Shown piece by piece: positions 1 to 8,910 of a DNA stretch of 64,000 nucleotides (within the stretch, counting starts at the first letter, position 1; each line of letters opens with the position of its first letter). The notes under the pieces were generated by a model, which saw only the letters and a list, made by a program, of their open reading frames with translations, was not told the DNA's origin and searched no databases. This stretch comes from Pseudomonas bananamidigenes (GTDB lineage: Bacteria > Pseudomonadota > Gammaproteobacteria > Pseudomonadales > Pseudomonadaceae), in assembly GCF_001679645.1 (NCBI RefSeq), contig NZ_LRUN01000036.1, positions 1 through 64,000 of the forward strand. The letters run 5' to 3'. A program made the translations under genes and the position numbers.

Positions 1-33
1 CCCTCTCCCTCTGGGAGAGGGCTAGGGTGAGGG
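1..33. repeat. GC-rich palindrome downstream of phaD
   Basis: The first 21 bases form a perfect 9-bp stem (CCCTCTCCC / GGGAGAGGG) with a 3-base loop, followed by CTAGGGTGAGGG. It lies just past the phaD stop on the minus strand. It could stop transcription or be one copy of a dispersed palindrome; no T-tract is visible because the window begins here. Confidence 0.5.
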
Positions 34-49
34 CGGCGATCTGCCTGAC

Positions 50-670
50 TCACTCGTGATCTTCGAGATACTGCAGCGCCATCCGCTCCGTCGCCACCTT
101 CACCGGCGGCAACAGGTGCGGCGCCACCAGCATCATGATCTGGTACACCACCAGCCTTACTTCCCCCTCGCGATCGAGAATCCGCTGGTAGTCCAGCGAG
201 AACAGCAGGGTCATGGTGATCTGTTCCACCAGTTGTCCCAGCGCCTGGGTATCGCTGACCAGTTGCCCCGATGCTTTCAACCGCGCGAGCAGTGACGCCA
301 GCGTGCGCTTCAGGACATTGAGGAACTGGCGAATGCCCTTGGCCAGTTTCGGCAGGCGCCCGGCCAGGTTCGACAGGTCCTGGAACAGGAACCGGTACTG
401 CGCCAGGCGTTCGACGATCAGGTGCAGGAACAACCAGTAATCCTCTGGCGCCAGTTCGACATCGGCGGGCGGGTCGAGCAGTGGCGCCAGTTCGTTCTGA
501 AAACGCTCGAACAGCCCGAGAATCAGCGGTTCCTTGCCATGGAAGTGGTAGTAGAGGTTGCCCGGGCTGATCCCCATTTCATTGGCAACCTCCATGGTGG
601 AGACGTTCGGCTCGCCCTTCTCGTTGAACAACTGCAGGGCACATTCGAGGATCCGTTCGCTTGTTTTCAT
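50..670 (-). CDS. phaD: TetR-family regulator of the PHA locus, PhaD
   Basis: A 206-residue TetR-type protein. Residues 5-50 give the typical helix-turn-helix, with STMEVANEMGISPGNLYYHF as recognition helix and following YYHF signature; the rest is a helical ligand-binding domain. It lies 28 bases downstream of phaC2 in the order known for mcl-PHA loci of pseudomonads, where PhaD activates pha transcription and is thought to sense an intermediate of fatty-acid metabolism. It is probably cotranscribed with phaC2. The phaF/phaI phasin genes expected next would lie outside the window. The family is clear; the ligand cannot be read from sequence. Confidence 0.9.
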   Translation of the reverse strand: MKTSERILECALQLFNEKGEPNVSTMEVANEMGISPGNLYYHFHGKEPLILGLFERFQNELAPLLDPPADVELAPEDYWLFLHLIVERLAQYRFLFQDLSNLAGRLPKLAKGIRQFLNVLKRTLASLLARLKASGQLVSDTQALGQLVEQITMTLLFSLDYQRILDREGEVRLVVYQIMMLVAPHLLPPVKVATERMALQYLEDHE

Positions 671-698
671 CCAGTATTCTTAACAGGGTCGGGGTCGG

Positions 699-2381
699 TC
701 AGCGCACGCGCACGTAAGTGCCGGGTGCCGCCTCCATCGGTGGATAATTCGCGTTGCCCAGGGTCATCCGGGTTTCATGCAGGGTGCCGGAACGTTGCTG
801 GACCCATTCCAGCCATTGCGGCCACCAGCTGCCGTCGACTTTTTTCGCGTCGTAGTACCAGGCGCGCGGGTCGCTGCTCAGCTTGCCGTTCTCGACGTAG
901 GTGGCTTTGGGGTTGCTCGGCGGATTGAGAATGCTCTGCACATGGCCGCTGTTGGACAGCACGAAACGCCGCTCGCCGCCCAGCAGCAGGGTCGAGCGAT
1001 AGACCGCGTCCCACGGCGTGATGTGGTCGTTCATGCCGGCCACGCTGAAACTGTCGACCGTGACTTTCTGCAGGTCGATCGGCGTGCCGCAGACTTCCAG
1101 GCCTCCCGAATGAATCAGCGGGTTGTGCTTGAAGAAGTCCAGCAGATCGCCATGAAACGCCGCCGGCAGGCGGGTGCTGTCGTTGTTCCAGTAGAGGATG
1201 TCGAACGCCGGCGGCTCCTTGCCCAGCAGGTAGTTGTTGACGAAGTAGCTCCAGATCAGATCGTTGGGTCGCATCCAGGCGAACACTTTGGCCATGTCGC
1301 GACCGTCCAGCACGCCTTTCTGATAAGAGCGGCGCTTGGCCGCTTCGAGGGTCTGCTCGTCGGCGAACAGTGTGGCCGGAGAGTCGATCTGGCTGTCCAG
1401 CAGGCTCACCAGATAGGTGGCGCTGGAGACCCGCCGCAACTGCCGCTTGGCCTGCAAGTGCCCTTGCAGCGCGGCGATGGTCAGCCCGCCGGCACAGGCT
1501 CCCACCAGGTTGACTTCCCGGGCACCAGTGATCGCCCGGCAGATATTCATCGCTTCTTCCACGGCCTCGACGTAGGTCGACAGGCCCCATTCGCGATGGC
1601 GCACGTCCGGATTGCGCCAACTGATCATGAAGGTCTGCAAGCCGTTTTTCAGGGCGTACTGGACGAAGCTGTTGTTCGGGCTCAGGTCGAAAATGTAGTA
1701 CTTGTTGATTTGCGGCGGCACCACCAGCAACGGTTTCGAGTACTGCTTTTCGCTCATTGGCCTGTACTGGATCAGTTCGAGCAATTCGTTGCGAAACACC
1801 ACCGAGCCGGTGGTGGTGGCAACCGTCTTGCCGACTTCGAAAGCCTGTCTTGTCACCTGACGTGGCAAGCCGTCGTTGTGCAGCAGGTCATCGAACAGAT
1901 GACTCAGGCCGCGCACCAGACTGTGACCGCCGGAGTTGAACAGCTCCTTGATCGCCAGCGGATTGAGCAGCGTATTGGAAGGCGCCACGGCGTCGTTGAT
2001 CAGGGAAAAAGCGAAGTGCGCACGGGCGCGATCGTCGTCGCTCATGCTGCTTTCGTCGATCCAGCTCTTGACCTGTTTCTGCCAGCTCAGATAGGCCTGC
2101 AGGCTCCGGCGATAGAACGGATTGAGGCTCCAGGCCGGGTCGGCAAAGCGGCTGTCGTTGGGGTTGGTCGGGTGCAGGGTTTCGCCGAGCAGCACGCGTC
2201 CGAGCGCGCCACCGAGTTTCAACGCGTGTCTGGCGCTGTGGATCGGGTTGCGCAGACCATGGGCGGCGACGCTGCGCAGCGTCGAAATCAGATCGCGGCC
2301 ACGCAGGCCGGCCATTGCACTCTGTGCATTGATGAACACGGCAGGACCGGGCGCTGCGCCCGTCGCTGGTTTGTCGCGCAT
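699..2381 (-). CDS. phaC2: Class II poly(3-hydroxyalkanoate) synthase 2
   Basis: A 560-residue class II PHA synthase that polymerises medium-chain (R)-3-hydroxyacyl-CoA on the surface of storage granules. The lipase-like box GACAGG puts the nucleophile at Cys296; the partner residues are Asp452 (NDHITPW) and His480 (NSGH). It is clearly a paralogue of the synthase encoded at 3541-5220, with near-identical blocks such as REWGLSTY and FAWMRPNDLIW. The ATG at 2381 has AAGGAG about 9 bases upstream. It is separated from phaZ by 150 bases, room enough for a promoter of its own, and is followed closely by phaD. Confidence 0.96.
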   Translation of the reverse strand: MRDKPATGAAPGPAVFINAQSAMAGLRGRDLISTLRSVAAHGLRNPIHSARHALKLGGALGRVLLGETLHPTNPNDSRFADPAWSLNPFYRRSLQAYLSWQKQVKSWIDESSMSDDDRARAHFAFSLINDAVAPSNTLLNPLAIKELFNSGGHSLVRGLSHLFDDLLHNDGLPRQVTRQAFEVGKTVATTTGSVVFRNELLELIQYRPMSEKQYSKPLLVVPPQINKYYIFDLSPNNSFVQYALKNGLQTFMISWRNPDVRHREWGLSTYVEAVEEAMNICRAITGAREVNLVGACAGGLTIAALQGHLQAKRQLRRVSSATYLVSLLDSQIDSPATLFADEQTLEAAKRRSYQKGVLDGRDMAKVFAWMRPNDLIWSYFVNNYLLGKEPPAFDILYWNNDSTRLPAAFHGDLLDFFKHNPLIHSGGLEVCGTPIDLQKVTVDSFSVAGMNDHITPWDAVYRSTLLLGGERRFVLSNSGHVQSILNPPSNPKATYVENGKLSSDPRAWYYDAKKVDGSWWPQWLEWVQQRSGTLHETRMTLGNANYPPMEAAPGTYVRVR

Positions 2382-2531
2382 GACTCAACACTCCTTCGTC
2401 TTCAGGTCAATAACAAACACACCGAACCAGAACACCATAGACGCTGTTGCGGGTTGTTGCCTGCGCGGCGTCCTGCCACGCACTTGCAAAAAGTCCTGCA
2501 AGGAACTGTCCAGAAAACCGTGTCCGAACGG

Positions 2532-3386
2532 TTATCCGCCCAGCGGTGTTGGGTGGGGATGCATCACTGCGCGAAGGCGTTCCTCCTGGAGAAATTTCAT
2601 GATGATCGGCGCCACGGCTTCGGCCCGGGTGATGAGGAACAGATGCCCGTCATCGATGATGTGCAATTGCGCGTTGGGAATGCGCCAGGCGAGCAGACGC
2701 ATGTTGATCAGCGGGATCAGCGGATCGTCGTCGCCGGCCAGCACCAGAGTCGGCTGGTGGATCTTGTGCAGCCAGTGAATGCTGGTCCAGCCGAGGCCCG
2801 CGAACAGTTGCCAGTAATAGCCGAGCTTGCCCGCCGAACGTACCTTGGCCGCATGGCTGGCGGCGAGGGTGGGATCACGCCGGAACGAACCGCCGTAGAT
2901 CATCGGGGCGATGCGGATCACATGGGACGGCTGGATGTAGCGGCGCGGACTGGCCATCATCCACAGCACCTTCGGCTTGCCCGGCACCATCACCGCGCCC
3001 GCTGCCGTGGCGGCCAGTACCAGCTTCTTGCAGCGCTCGGGATAGTCATGGGCGAACTGCTGCGCCAGCGCGCCGCCCCAGGACACGCCGATCACATTGA
3101 CCTGGCCGTAGTCGAGGTAATCGAGCATGCGTGCCGTCAGCTTCGCCAGCCCGGGAAAGCGGTACGGCCGGCTCGGCGTCGAAGAACCGCCGACGCCAGG
3201 CACGTCGAAGGCGATCACTTCCAGATCCGGATCCAGCGCCGCGACAAAAGGAAACACCAGCTCCAGGTTGGCGCCGATGCCGTTGAAAATCAGCAAGGGC
3301 GTCAAGTGAGGCTTGCCGGGGCGTACGGCGGTCCGGAGGGTCTGGCCATCCAGCTCGACGGTACGGAAGATGAACGGTTGCGGCAT
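2532..3386 (-). CDS. phaZ: Intracellular mcl-PHA depolymerase
   Basis: A 284-residue alpha/beta-hydrolase that degrades stored medium-chain PHA at the granule surface. The lipase box GVSWGG places the nucleophile at Ser102, with Asp221 (AGDDDPL) and His248 (DDGHLF) completing the triad; these are the positions known for Pseudomonas PhaZ. No signal peptide is present, in keeping with an intracellular enzyme. It lies between the two synthase genes, so synthesis and mobilisation are encoded together. A REP pair occupies the gap to phaC1. Confidence 0.95.
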   Translation of the reverse strand: MPQPFIFRTVELDGQTLRTAVRPGKPHLTPLLIFNGIGANLELVFPFVAALDPDLEVIAFDVPGVGGSSTPSRPYRFPGLAKLTARMLDYLDYGQVNVIGVSWGGALAQQFAHDYPERCKKLVLAATAAGAVMVPGKPKVLWMMASPRRYIQPSHVIRIAPMIYGGSFRRDPTLAASHAAKVRSAGKLGYYWQLFAGLGWTSIHWLHKIHQPTLVLAGDDDPLIPLINMRLLAWRIPNAQLHIIDDGHLFLITRAEAVAPIIMKFLQEERLRAVMHPHPTPLGG

Positions 3387-3428
3387 GCTTCAGGGCCCTG
3401 TGGGTGAAATCTCTATCTCATCTTTAAC

Positions 3429-3533
3429 TGTGGGAGCGAGCTTGCTCGCGAAAGCGGCGGATCAGTCGATTTCAATGTTGAATGTCAGTCCGCCTTCGTC
3501 GGAACGCCGCCCGGAGCAAGCTCGCTCCCACAG
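3429..3533. repeat. Inverted REP pair between phaC1 and phaZ
   Basis: Two copies of the GTGGGAGCGAGCTTGCTCGC-type REP face each other, separated by about 60 bases. The second arm is degenerate at its inner end (GGAGCAAGCTCGCTCCCAC). It lies just after the phaC1 stop, where it could act on mRNA stability or as an attenuator between phaC1 and phaZ. Confidence 0.85.
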
Positions 3534-3540
3534 GTGTCAG

Positions 3541-5220
3541 TTACCGCTCGTGTACGTAAGTGCCCGGCGAGGCTTCTCCCGCCGGATACGCCTTGTTGCC
3601 CAGCTTCGTCGGTGCCTTTTTCAGTTCGCCCGAGCGTGCCGCCTGCCAGGCCTGCCAGTACAGCCACCAGGAGTCGGTGTGCTTGGTCGAGTTTTCCTGC
3701 CAGTCATCGGCATTGGCGGTCATTTCGTCGCTGGTCATGTAACGGGATTTCGGGTTGCCCGGCGGGTTCAGGATGCTCTGGATATGCCCGCTGCTGGACA
3801 GCACGAATTCCACCTTGCCACCAAACAGCTGCGCCGACTTGTAGCAGGATTTCCACGGGGTGATGTGGTCGTTGGTGCCGGCCAGCGAGAAGATGTCGGC
3901 CGTGACCTTCTTGAGGTCGATCGGCGTGCCGCACACTTCCAGTGCATCGGGACGGGTCAGTGGATTGTTTTTGAACATCTCGATCAGGTCACCGTGGAAC
4001 GCGGCCGGCAACCGGGTGGTGTCGTTGTTCCAGAACAGGATATCGAACACCGGCGGTTCGTTGCCCAGCAGGTAGTTGTTGACCCAGTAGTTCCAGATCA
4101 GGTCGTTGGGGCGCATCCAGGCGAAGACCTTGGCCATGTCTTTGCCTTCCAGCACACCGGCCTGATACGAATGACGCTTGGCCATCTCCAGGGTCTGCTC
4201 GTCGACGAAGAGTGCGACGTCGCTGTCCAGGGTGGTGTCGAGCACGCTGACCAGCAGGGTCAGGGCATTGACCTTGTTCTCGCCGGTGGCGGCGTAGTGG
4301 CCGAGCAGGGCGGTGCAGGTGATGCCGCCGGAGCAGGCGCCGAGCATGTTGACGTCCTTGCTGCCGGTGATCGCGGTGACCACGTCGACCGCTTCCTTCA
4401 GGGCTTCGATGTAGGTCGACAGGCCCCACTCGCGCTGTTCCTTGGTCGGGTTGCGCCAGCTGACGATGAAGGTCTGCACATTGTTGCGCAGGCAGAAGCG
4501 CGCCAGGCTCTTGTCCGGGCTCAGGTCGAATACATAGAACTTGTTGATTTGCGGCGGCACCACCAGCAGCGGACGCTCGTGTACCTGCTCGGTGATGGGT
4601 TTGTACTGGATCAGCTCCAGCACGTCGTTGCGAAACACCACTGCGCCTTCGCTCACGCCCAGGGTCTTGCCGACCTCGAAGGCGCCCATGTTGACCTGGC
4701 TCGGCATGCCGCCGTTGTGCACCAGATCCTTGGCCAGATGGGAGAGGCCGTCGAGCAGGCTTTTGCCGCCGGTCTCGAAGAAGCGTTTGACCGCCGCCGG
4801 GTTGGCCATGCTGTTGGTCGGCGCCATGGCTTCGGTCATCAGGTTGATCACGAAGTGGCCGCGCGCGATGTCCTTGGGCGAGAGGCTGCTGTCGTCGATC
4901 CAGGCATGGAGTTCCTTGCGCCATGCCAGGTAGGTTTGCAGGTAACGTTTGTACAGCGGGTTCTGACTCCACGCCGGATCGACGAAGCGACGGTCATCGC
5001 CAGCCGGTTGCAGTTCTGATTTGCCGAACAGCACGTTCTTCAGTTCGAGGCCGAAATGAGTGACGTGTCTGACGCTATGGATCGGTTGTTTGATGGCCTG
5101 GGTCAGCACCATCCGAGCAGAGGCCAGCAGATCCTTTCCGCGTAGCCCAACGACGGGATTCAGCCCCAGGGTGTTCTCCGAGGCCTGGTACTTCAAATCA
5201 TCGTTATTCTTGTTACTCAT
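3541..5220 (-). CDS. phaC1: Class II poly(3-hydroxyalkanoate) synthase 1
   Basis: A 559-residue class II synthase, the first gene of the PHA locus. The catalytic triad is Cys296 (GACSGG), Asp451 (TNDHITPW) and His479 (SSGH). It polymerises (R)-3-hydroxyacyl-CoA of C6-C14 length in known pseudomonads. The start chosen gives the family N-terminus MSNKNNDDLK. A sigma-54-like promoter lies about 125 bases upstream, which would tie expression to nitrogen status as reported in related species. The gene is intact. Confidence 0.96.
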   Translation of the reverse strand: MSNKNNDDLKYQASENTLGLNPVVGLRGKDLLASARMVLTQAIKQPIHSVRHVTHFGLELKNVLFGKSELQPAGDDRRFVDPAWSQNPLYKRYLQTYLAWRKELHAWIDDSSLSPKDIARGHFVINLMTEAMAPTNSMANPAAVKRFFETGGKSLLDGLSHLAKDLVHNGGMPSQVNMGAFEVGKTLGVSEGAVVFRNDVLELIQYKPITEQVHERPLLVVPPQINKFYVFDLSPDKSLARFCLRNNVQTFIVSWRNPTKEQREWGLSTYIEALKEAVDVVTAITGSKDVNMLGACSGGITCTALLGHYAATGENKVNALTLLVSVLDTTLDSDVALFVDEQTLEMAKRHSYQAGVLEGKDMAKVFAWMRPNDLIWNYWVNNYLLGNEPPVFDILFWNNDTTRLPAAFHGDLIEMFKNNPLTRPDALEVCGTPIDLKKVTADIFSLAGTNDHITPWKSCYKSAQLFGGKVEFVLSSSGHIQSILNPPGNPKSRYMTSDEMTANADDWQENSTKHTDSWWLYWQAWQAARSGELKKAPTKLGNKAYPAGEASPGTYVHER

Positions 5221-5345
5221 CTACGACGCTCCATTGTCCTGAGACGAGTACCCGGTTTTCTGCTGTGCAGTTCCACAGCCAATGCCAGGTACTACTGCTC
5301 GGGTGACCGTTGATTCTGCATAGCTGCTTTACAGTCGTAGAGCAC

Positions 5346-5361
5346 TGCAGGGAACTTGCCA
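5346..5361 (-). promoter_or_regulatory. Sigma-54 (-24/-12) promoter candidate for phaC1
   Basis: On the minus strand the 16 bases read TGGCAAGTTCCCTGCA, against the consensus TGGCACG-N4-TTGCW. The invariant GG and GC are present with the required 10-base spacing, and 10 of 12 defined positions match. It lies about 125 bases upstream of the phaC1 ATG in an otherwise empty 258-base gap. Sigma-54-like promoters are known upstream of phaC1 in related pseudomonads. Confidence 0.6.
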
Positions 5362-5463
5362 GTTCCATTGGTTACCCGAGATTGATTTTTTTCGCAAGCA
5401 GCCGATCCCGGGCCGCTTTAGCGGAGCATTCAAACAGATGAATCTAGAAAATGCCCTCTAAAC

Positions 5464-5480
5464 AGTCCGAGGTGCGGACT
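5464..5480 (-). terminator. Short hairpin at the DUF971 gene stop
   Basis: A perfect 6-bp stem (AGTCCG / CGGACT) with a 5-base loop overlaps the stop codon of the DUF971 gene. On the minus strand it is followed by GTTTAGAGG, so the T-tract is poor. It may be a weak terminator ahead of the phaC1 promoter region. Confidence 0.35.
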
Positions 5481-5856
5481 AGAGCATCAGCTTGACGACG
5501 GACTGGTCCGGGTCGCGGGTTTTGCCGGCAGCTTTGAGCTCGGCCAGATAATCCGCCCAGAGTGCGTCATAACGTCGCCCCAGTTCGTAGAGGTAATCCC
5601 AGGTGAACAGGCCGCTGTCATGACCGTCGTCGAAGGTCAGTTTCAGTGCGTACTGACCGGCCGGTTCGACCTTGGTCAGGCCGACATGCAGCTTGCCGGA
5701 TTGCAGAATCGGTTTGCCGTGGCCCTGGACCTCGGCGGAGGGGGAATGCACGCGCAGGAATTCGGCGGGCAGGGTGTATTCCTCGCCGGACGCGTATTTG
5801 AGCGACAGGGTTTTCGAGGCTTTGTGCAGTTTGATGTCGGTGGGGAGTTGGGTCAT
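5479..5856 (-). CDS. DUF971 protein (GBBH-like N-terminal domain)
   Basis: A 125-residue cytoplasmic protein of the DUF971 family, related to the N-terminal domain of gamma-butyrobetaine hydroxylase but without the catalytic oxygenase part. Typical features are KLHKASKTLSLKYASGEEYTLPAEFLRV near the start and the HDSGLFTWDYLYELG block. The ATG at 5856 is chosen because the frame upstream runs into a REP repeat. It follows hslU by about 150 bases on the same strand, an arrangement common in pseudomonads, so it may be read from the hslVU message. Its biochemical role is not established; an iron-sulfur or metal role has been suggested for relatives. Confidence 0.85.
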   Translation of the reverse strand: MTQLPTDIKLHKASKTLSLKYASGEEYTLPAEFLRVHSPSAEVQGHGKPILQSGKLHVGLTKVEPAGQYALKLTFDDGHDSGLFTWDYLYELGRRYDALWADYLAELKAAGKTRDPDQSVVKLML

Positions 5857-5892
5857 GGGCTGGCGTCCGATGTGTGGGCGACCCTTGAGCAA

Positions 5893-5985
5893 ATGTGGGA
5901 GCGAGCTTGCTCGCGAAAGCGGTGTGTCAGACAACATTGATATCGACTGACACGGCCTCTTCGCGAGCAAGCTCGCTCCCACAGG
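5893..5985. repeat. Inverted REP pair between hslU and the DUF971 gene
   Basis: Two arms (TGTGGGAGCGAGCTTGCTCGCGA and its complement) enclose about 45 bases that include TCAGACAACATTGATATCGA. Both outer tips point away from the centre, as in the other copies in this window. Confidence 0.88.
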
Positions 5986-6009
5986 GTCCGCTACTGCTGT
6001 AAGTATGGC

Positions 6010-7347
6010 TTACAGGATATAACGGGACAGATCTTCGTTCTGTGCCAATTCGCCCAGGTGGCTGTTGACGTACTCGGCGTCGATCAGGATCGCCTTGTCG
6101 TCGTGGGCGCTGGCCAGGTCGCCGGCACTGAACGACACCTCTTCCAGCAGGCGCTCGAGCAGCGTGTGCAGGCGACGGGCACCGATGTTCTCGGTCTTCT
6201 CGTTGACCTGCCAGGCGATCTCCGCCAGGCGCTTGATGCCTTCCGGCTGGAACTGGATGTTCAGGCCTTCGGTCTTCAGCAGCGCGCAGTATTGCTCGGT
6301 GAGCGAAGCGTGCGGTTCGCTGAGGATGCGTTCGAAATCTTCCGGGCTCAGGGCCTTGAGTTCGACGCGGATCGGCAGACGGCCTTGCAGCTCCGGCACC
6401 AGATCGCTCGGCTTGCTCAGGTGGAACGCACCGGAGGCGATGAACAGGATATGGTCGGTCTTGACCATGCCCAGCTTGGTGTTGACGGTGCAGCCTTCGA
6501 TCAGCGGCAGCAGGTCGCGTTGCACACCTTCGCGGGACACATCGGCGCCGCCGACATTGCCACGCTTGGCGACCTTGTCGATTTCGTCGATGAACACGAT
6601 GCCGTGCTGCTCGACCGCCTCCAGGGCCTTGGCCTTCAACTCTTCTTCGTTGACCAGGCGACCGGCCTCTTCATCGCGCACCAGTTTCAGCGCTTCCTTG
6701 ACCTTCAGCTTGCGGGACTTCTTCTTGCCCTTGCCCATGTTGGCGAACAGGGACTGCAGCTGGTTGGTCATCTCTTCCATGCCCGGAGGCGTGGCGATCT
6801 CGATGCCGGCCATTTCGGCCACTTCGATCTCGATTTCCTTGTCGTCCAGCTGGCCTTCACGCAGGCGTTTGCGGAACAGCTGGCGGGTGTTGGAATCCTG
6901 GGTCGGCGCGTCTTCGTTGCCGAAGCCCATGCGTGCCGGCGGCAGCAGGGCGTCGAGGATGCGGTCCTCGGCTGCGTCTTCGGCGCGGTGGCGCACGCGG
7001 GTCATTTCCTGCTCGCGCAGCATCTTGATCGCGGCATCGGCCAGATCCCGGATGATCGATTCGACGTCGCGGCCAACGTAGCCGACTTCGGTGAACTTGG
7101 TCGCTTCGACCTTGATGAACGGTGCGTTGGCCAGCTTGGCCAGGCGACGGGCGATCTCGGTTTTACCGACACCGGTCGGGCCGATCATCAGAATGTTCTT
7201 CGGGGTCACTTCAACGCGCAGCTCTTCAGGCAGCTGCATGCGGCGCCAGCGGTTGCGCAAGGCAATCGCGACAGCGCGCTTGGCATCGTCCTGGCCGATG
7301 ATGTGGCGGTTGAGTTCGTGGACGATTTCGCGGGGAGTCATGGACAT
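6010..7347 (-). CDS. hslU: ATP-dependent protease ATPase subunit HslU
   Basis: A 445-residue AAA+ unfoldase that forms hexamers and feeds substrates to the HslV peptidase. Walker A is GPTGVGKT at residues 56-63, Walker B IVFIDEID at about 250-257, and the I-domain with [14 protein letters not shown] lies between them. The C-terminal LSRYIL tail is the element that inserts into HslV. The first ATG gives [13 protein letters not shown], the usual Pseudomonas start. It follows hslV by 55 bases in the same transcript. Confidence 0.97.
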   Translation of the reverse strand: MSMTPREIVHELNRHIIGQDDAKRAVAIALRNRWRRMQLPEELRVEVTPKNILMIGPTGVGKTEIARRLAKLANAPFIKVEATKFTEVGYVGRDVESIIRDLADAAIKMLREQEMTRVRHRAEDAAEDRILDALLPPARMGFGNEDAPTQDSNTRQLFRKRLREGQLDDKEIEIEVAEMAGIEIATPPGMEEMTNQLQSLFANMGKGKKKSRKLKVKEALKLVRDEEAGRLVNEEELKAKALEAVEQHGIVFIDEIDKVAKRGNVGGADVSREGVQRDLLPLIEGCTVNTKLGMVKTDHILFIASGAFHLSKPSDLVPELQGRLPIRVELKALSPEDFERILSEPHASLTEQYCALLKTEGLNIQFQPEGIKRLAEIAWQVNEKTENIGARRLHTLLERLLEEVSFSAGDLASAHDDKAILIDAEYVNSHLGELAQNEDLSRYIL

Positions 7348-7402
7348 AATAATTGACGGTCCTCAAGCAGAAACAAGCCGTGGCACAGGGGCCGCATCAG
7401 GC

Positions 7403-7933
7403 TCATTCAGCGAGATCCTGCTCCTCAATGGTCTGGGTGTGGTTGGTGAATACGCAGATGTCGCCGGCGATGCCTAGAGCGGTCTCGACGATTTCGCGGG
7501 CCGACAGGTCGGTCTTCTTCAGCAGGGCGCTGGCGGCGGCTTGCGCGTAGGCGCCGCCGGAACCCATGGCGATCAGGCCGTCTTCGGGTTCGACCACGTC
7601 ACCGTTGCCGGTGATGATCAGCGAGGCATCCTTGTTGGCAACCGCGAGCATCGCTTCGAGGCGGCTCAGGGAGCGGTCGGTGCGCCATTCCTTGGCGAGT
7701 TCGACGGCGGCGCGGATCAGGTGGCCCTGATGTTTCTCGAGCTGGCCTTCGAAACGTTCGAACAGGGTAAAGGCGTCGGCGGTGGCGCCGGCGAAACCGG
7801 CAATGACCTGGCCGTGGTACAGGCGACGAACTTTCTTCGCGTTGCCTTTCATCACGGTGTTGCCGAGAGAAACCTGGCCGTCGCCGCCCATGACGACTTT
7901 GCCGTGGCGGCGGACTGAAACGATGGTGGTCAA
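7403..7933 (-). CDS. hslV: ATP-dependent protease peptidase subunit HslV
   Basis: A 176-residue proteasome-beta-like peptidase. The start is a TTG at 7933, preceded by GGAG at about 9 bases; starting there gives (M)[19 protein letters not shown], so removal of the first residue exposes the catalytic Thr1 that the family requires. A longer frame with an ATG at 7981 would bury that threonine and runs into the promoter, so it was rejected. First gene of the hslVU heat-shock operon. Confidence 0.95.
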   Translation of the reverse strand: MTTIVSVRRHGKVVMGGDGQVSLGNTVMKGNAKKVRRLYHGQVIAGFAGATADAFTLFERFEGQLEKHQGHLIRAAVELAKEWRTDRSLSRLEAMLAVANKDASLIITGNGDVVEPEDGLIAMGSGGAYAQAAASALLKKTDLSAREIVETALGIAGDICVFTNHTQTIEEQDLAE

Positions 7934-7979
7934 GGGAAGAGTCTCCACACTGCGGGGCGAAAATGCCTTATGCCCCTTC

Positions 7980-8007
7980 ATATGGGGGTGGTGGAGAGGA
8001 TTTCAAC
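7980..8007 (-). promoter_or_regulatory. Sigma-32 heat-shock promoter of hslVU
   Basis: On the minus strand GTTGAAA is followed by 13 bases and then CCCCATAT. This fits the RpoH consensus CTTGAAA-N(11-16)-CCCCATnT except for the first base. It ends about 46 bases upstream of the hslV TTG start, a suitable distance. HslVU is a classic RpoH-dependent operon. Confidence 0.8.
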
Positions 8008-8050
8008 TGCGGGGCGGGAGAGGGGACGAGCGGTGGTTTGTACATGAGCG

Positions 8051-8182
8051 CTCCCACGCAGAGAGACATGATCGTTCCCATGCTCCGCGTGGGAATGCCT
8101 CAATGGACGCTCCGCGTCCCTGCGGCAAGAGACGCGGAGCGTCCCGGGCTGCATTCCCACGCGGAGCGTGGGAACGATCAGT
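8051..8182. repeat. Compound palindrome of the CGTTCCCACGCTCCGCGTGGGAA type
   Basis: Nested inverted arms: ATCGTTCCCATGCTCCGCGT against ACGCGGAGCGTGGGAACGAT at the outside, and GGACGCTCCGCGTCC against GACGCGGAGCGTCC inside. It fills the gap between the SPOR-protein stop and the hslV promoter. It is a second repeat family, distinct from the GAGCGAGCTTGCTCGC REPs. Confidence 0.8.
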
Positions 8183-8192
8183 GGGGCGTTGT

Positions 8193-8909
8193 TTAGCGGC
8201 TCTGGCGTTGTTGTAACAACAGGTTGCTGAACCCTGCGCCCGCCAGTTGTTTCTGGGCGGTGGTCAGTTGTTCGCGGTTGCTGAACGGACCGACCAGTAC
8301 GCGGTACCAGGTTTCTTCCTTCACCGTCCCGGATTCAACTGCCACCGCCTGGCCGAGCAGGATGATCTGCGCGCGAACCTTGTCGGCATCGGCCTCTTTG
8401 CGGAACGAGCCGGCCTGCAGGAAGAACTTGGTCACCGGCGCAGCCTTGGTCACCGGCGGCGCTGGCGGCGGGGTGATTCCGGCGAGTGCGGCCTGGGCGC
8501 GTGCGGTGTCGATCTTCGCCGCTTCGGCCGGGGTCACCGGTGTGGTCGGAATCGCCGGCACCTGTGGCGTCGGCAGGGTTTTCTCCGGCACGGCGTCAGG
8601 CGGCACGATCACCTCCGATTCCGGCAGCAGGGTGTAGAAGTCGTACTTCGGCTTCACCGGTTGCGTCGGGCTCGGCGGGGTCTTGTTGGCCTCGGCGATC
8701 TTGGTGGCTTTCTGTTGTTGCTGTTGCTCGACCTTCTCGCGCTTGACCGTGTCGCTGCCCTTGCCCGGCTCCAGTTTCATCAGGAACACGATGAACGCGC
8801 CGACCGTCAGGCCGATGGCCATCCACAGCCAGCCCGGGATCGGTTGCTTCGCAGGAGCTTGGTAACGGCTGGCGCCACGCTTGGGTGCAGGTTTTTTCTT
8901 GGCAGCCAA
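8193..8909 (-). CDS. SPOR-domain inner-membrane protein (FtsN-like)
   Basis: A 238-residue bitopic protein. It has a basic cytoplasmic tail (AAKKKPAPKRG), one membrane segment at about residues 26-44 (WLWMAIGLTVGAFIVFLM), a Gln/Lys then Pro-rich periplasmic linker, and a C-terminal SPOR domain from about residue 160 that would bind denuded septal peptidoglycan. The start is a TTG one base after the argS stop, so translation is likely coupled to argS. In pseudomonads this argS neighbour is the FtsN-like division protein; I infer that role from architecture and position rather than sequence identity. Confidence 0.85.
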   Translation of the reverse strand: MAAKKKPAPKRGASRYQAPAKQPIPGWLWMAIGLTVGAFIVFLMKLEPGKGSDTVKREKVEQQQQQKATKIAEANKTPPSPTQPVKPKYDFYTLLPESEVIVPPDAVPEKTLPTPQVPAIPTTPVTPAEAAKIDTARAQAALAGITPPPAPPVTKAAPVTKFFLQAGSFRKEADADKVRAQIILLGQAVAVESGTVKEETWYRVLVGPFSNREQLTTAQKQLAGAGFSNLLLQQRQSR

Positions 8910-8910
8910 C

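Noticed and set aside
777..3407. Plus-strand open frame of 876 codons across phaC2 and phaZ
   Set aside because: Antisense shadow spanning two genes and the gap between them.
5857..5982. N-terminal extension of the DUF971 protein (MGASLLAK...)
   Set aside because: These codons are the translation of the REP repeat; the same peptide appears wherever the repeat is read in that frame.
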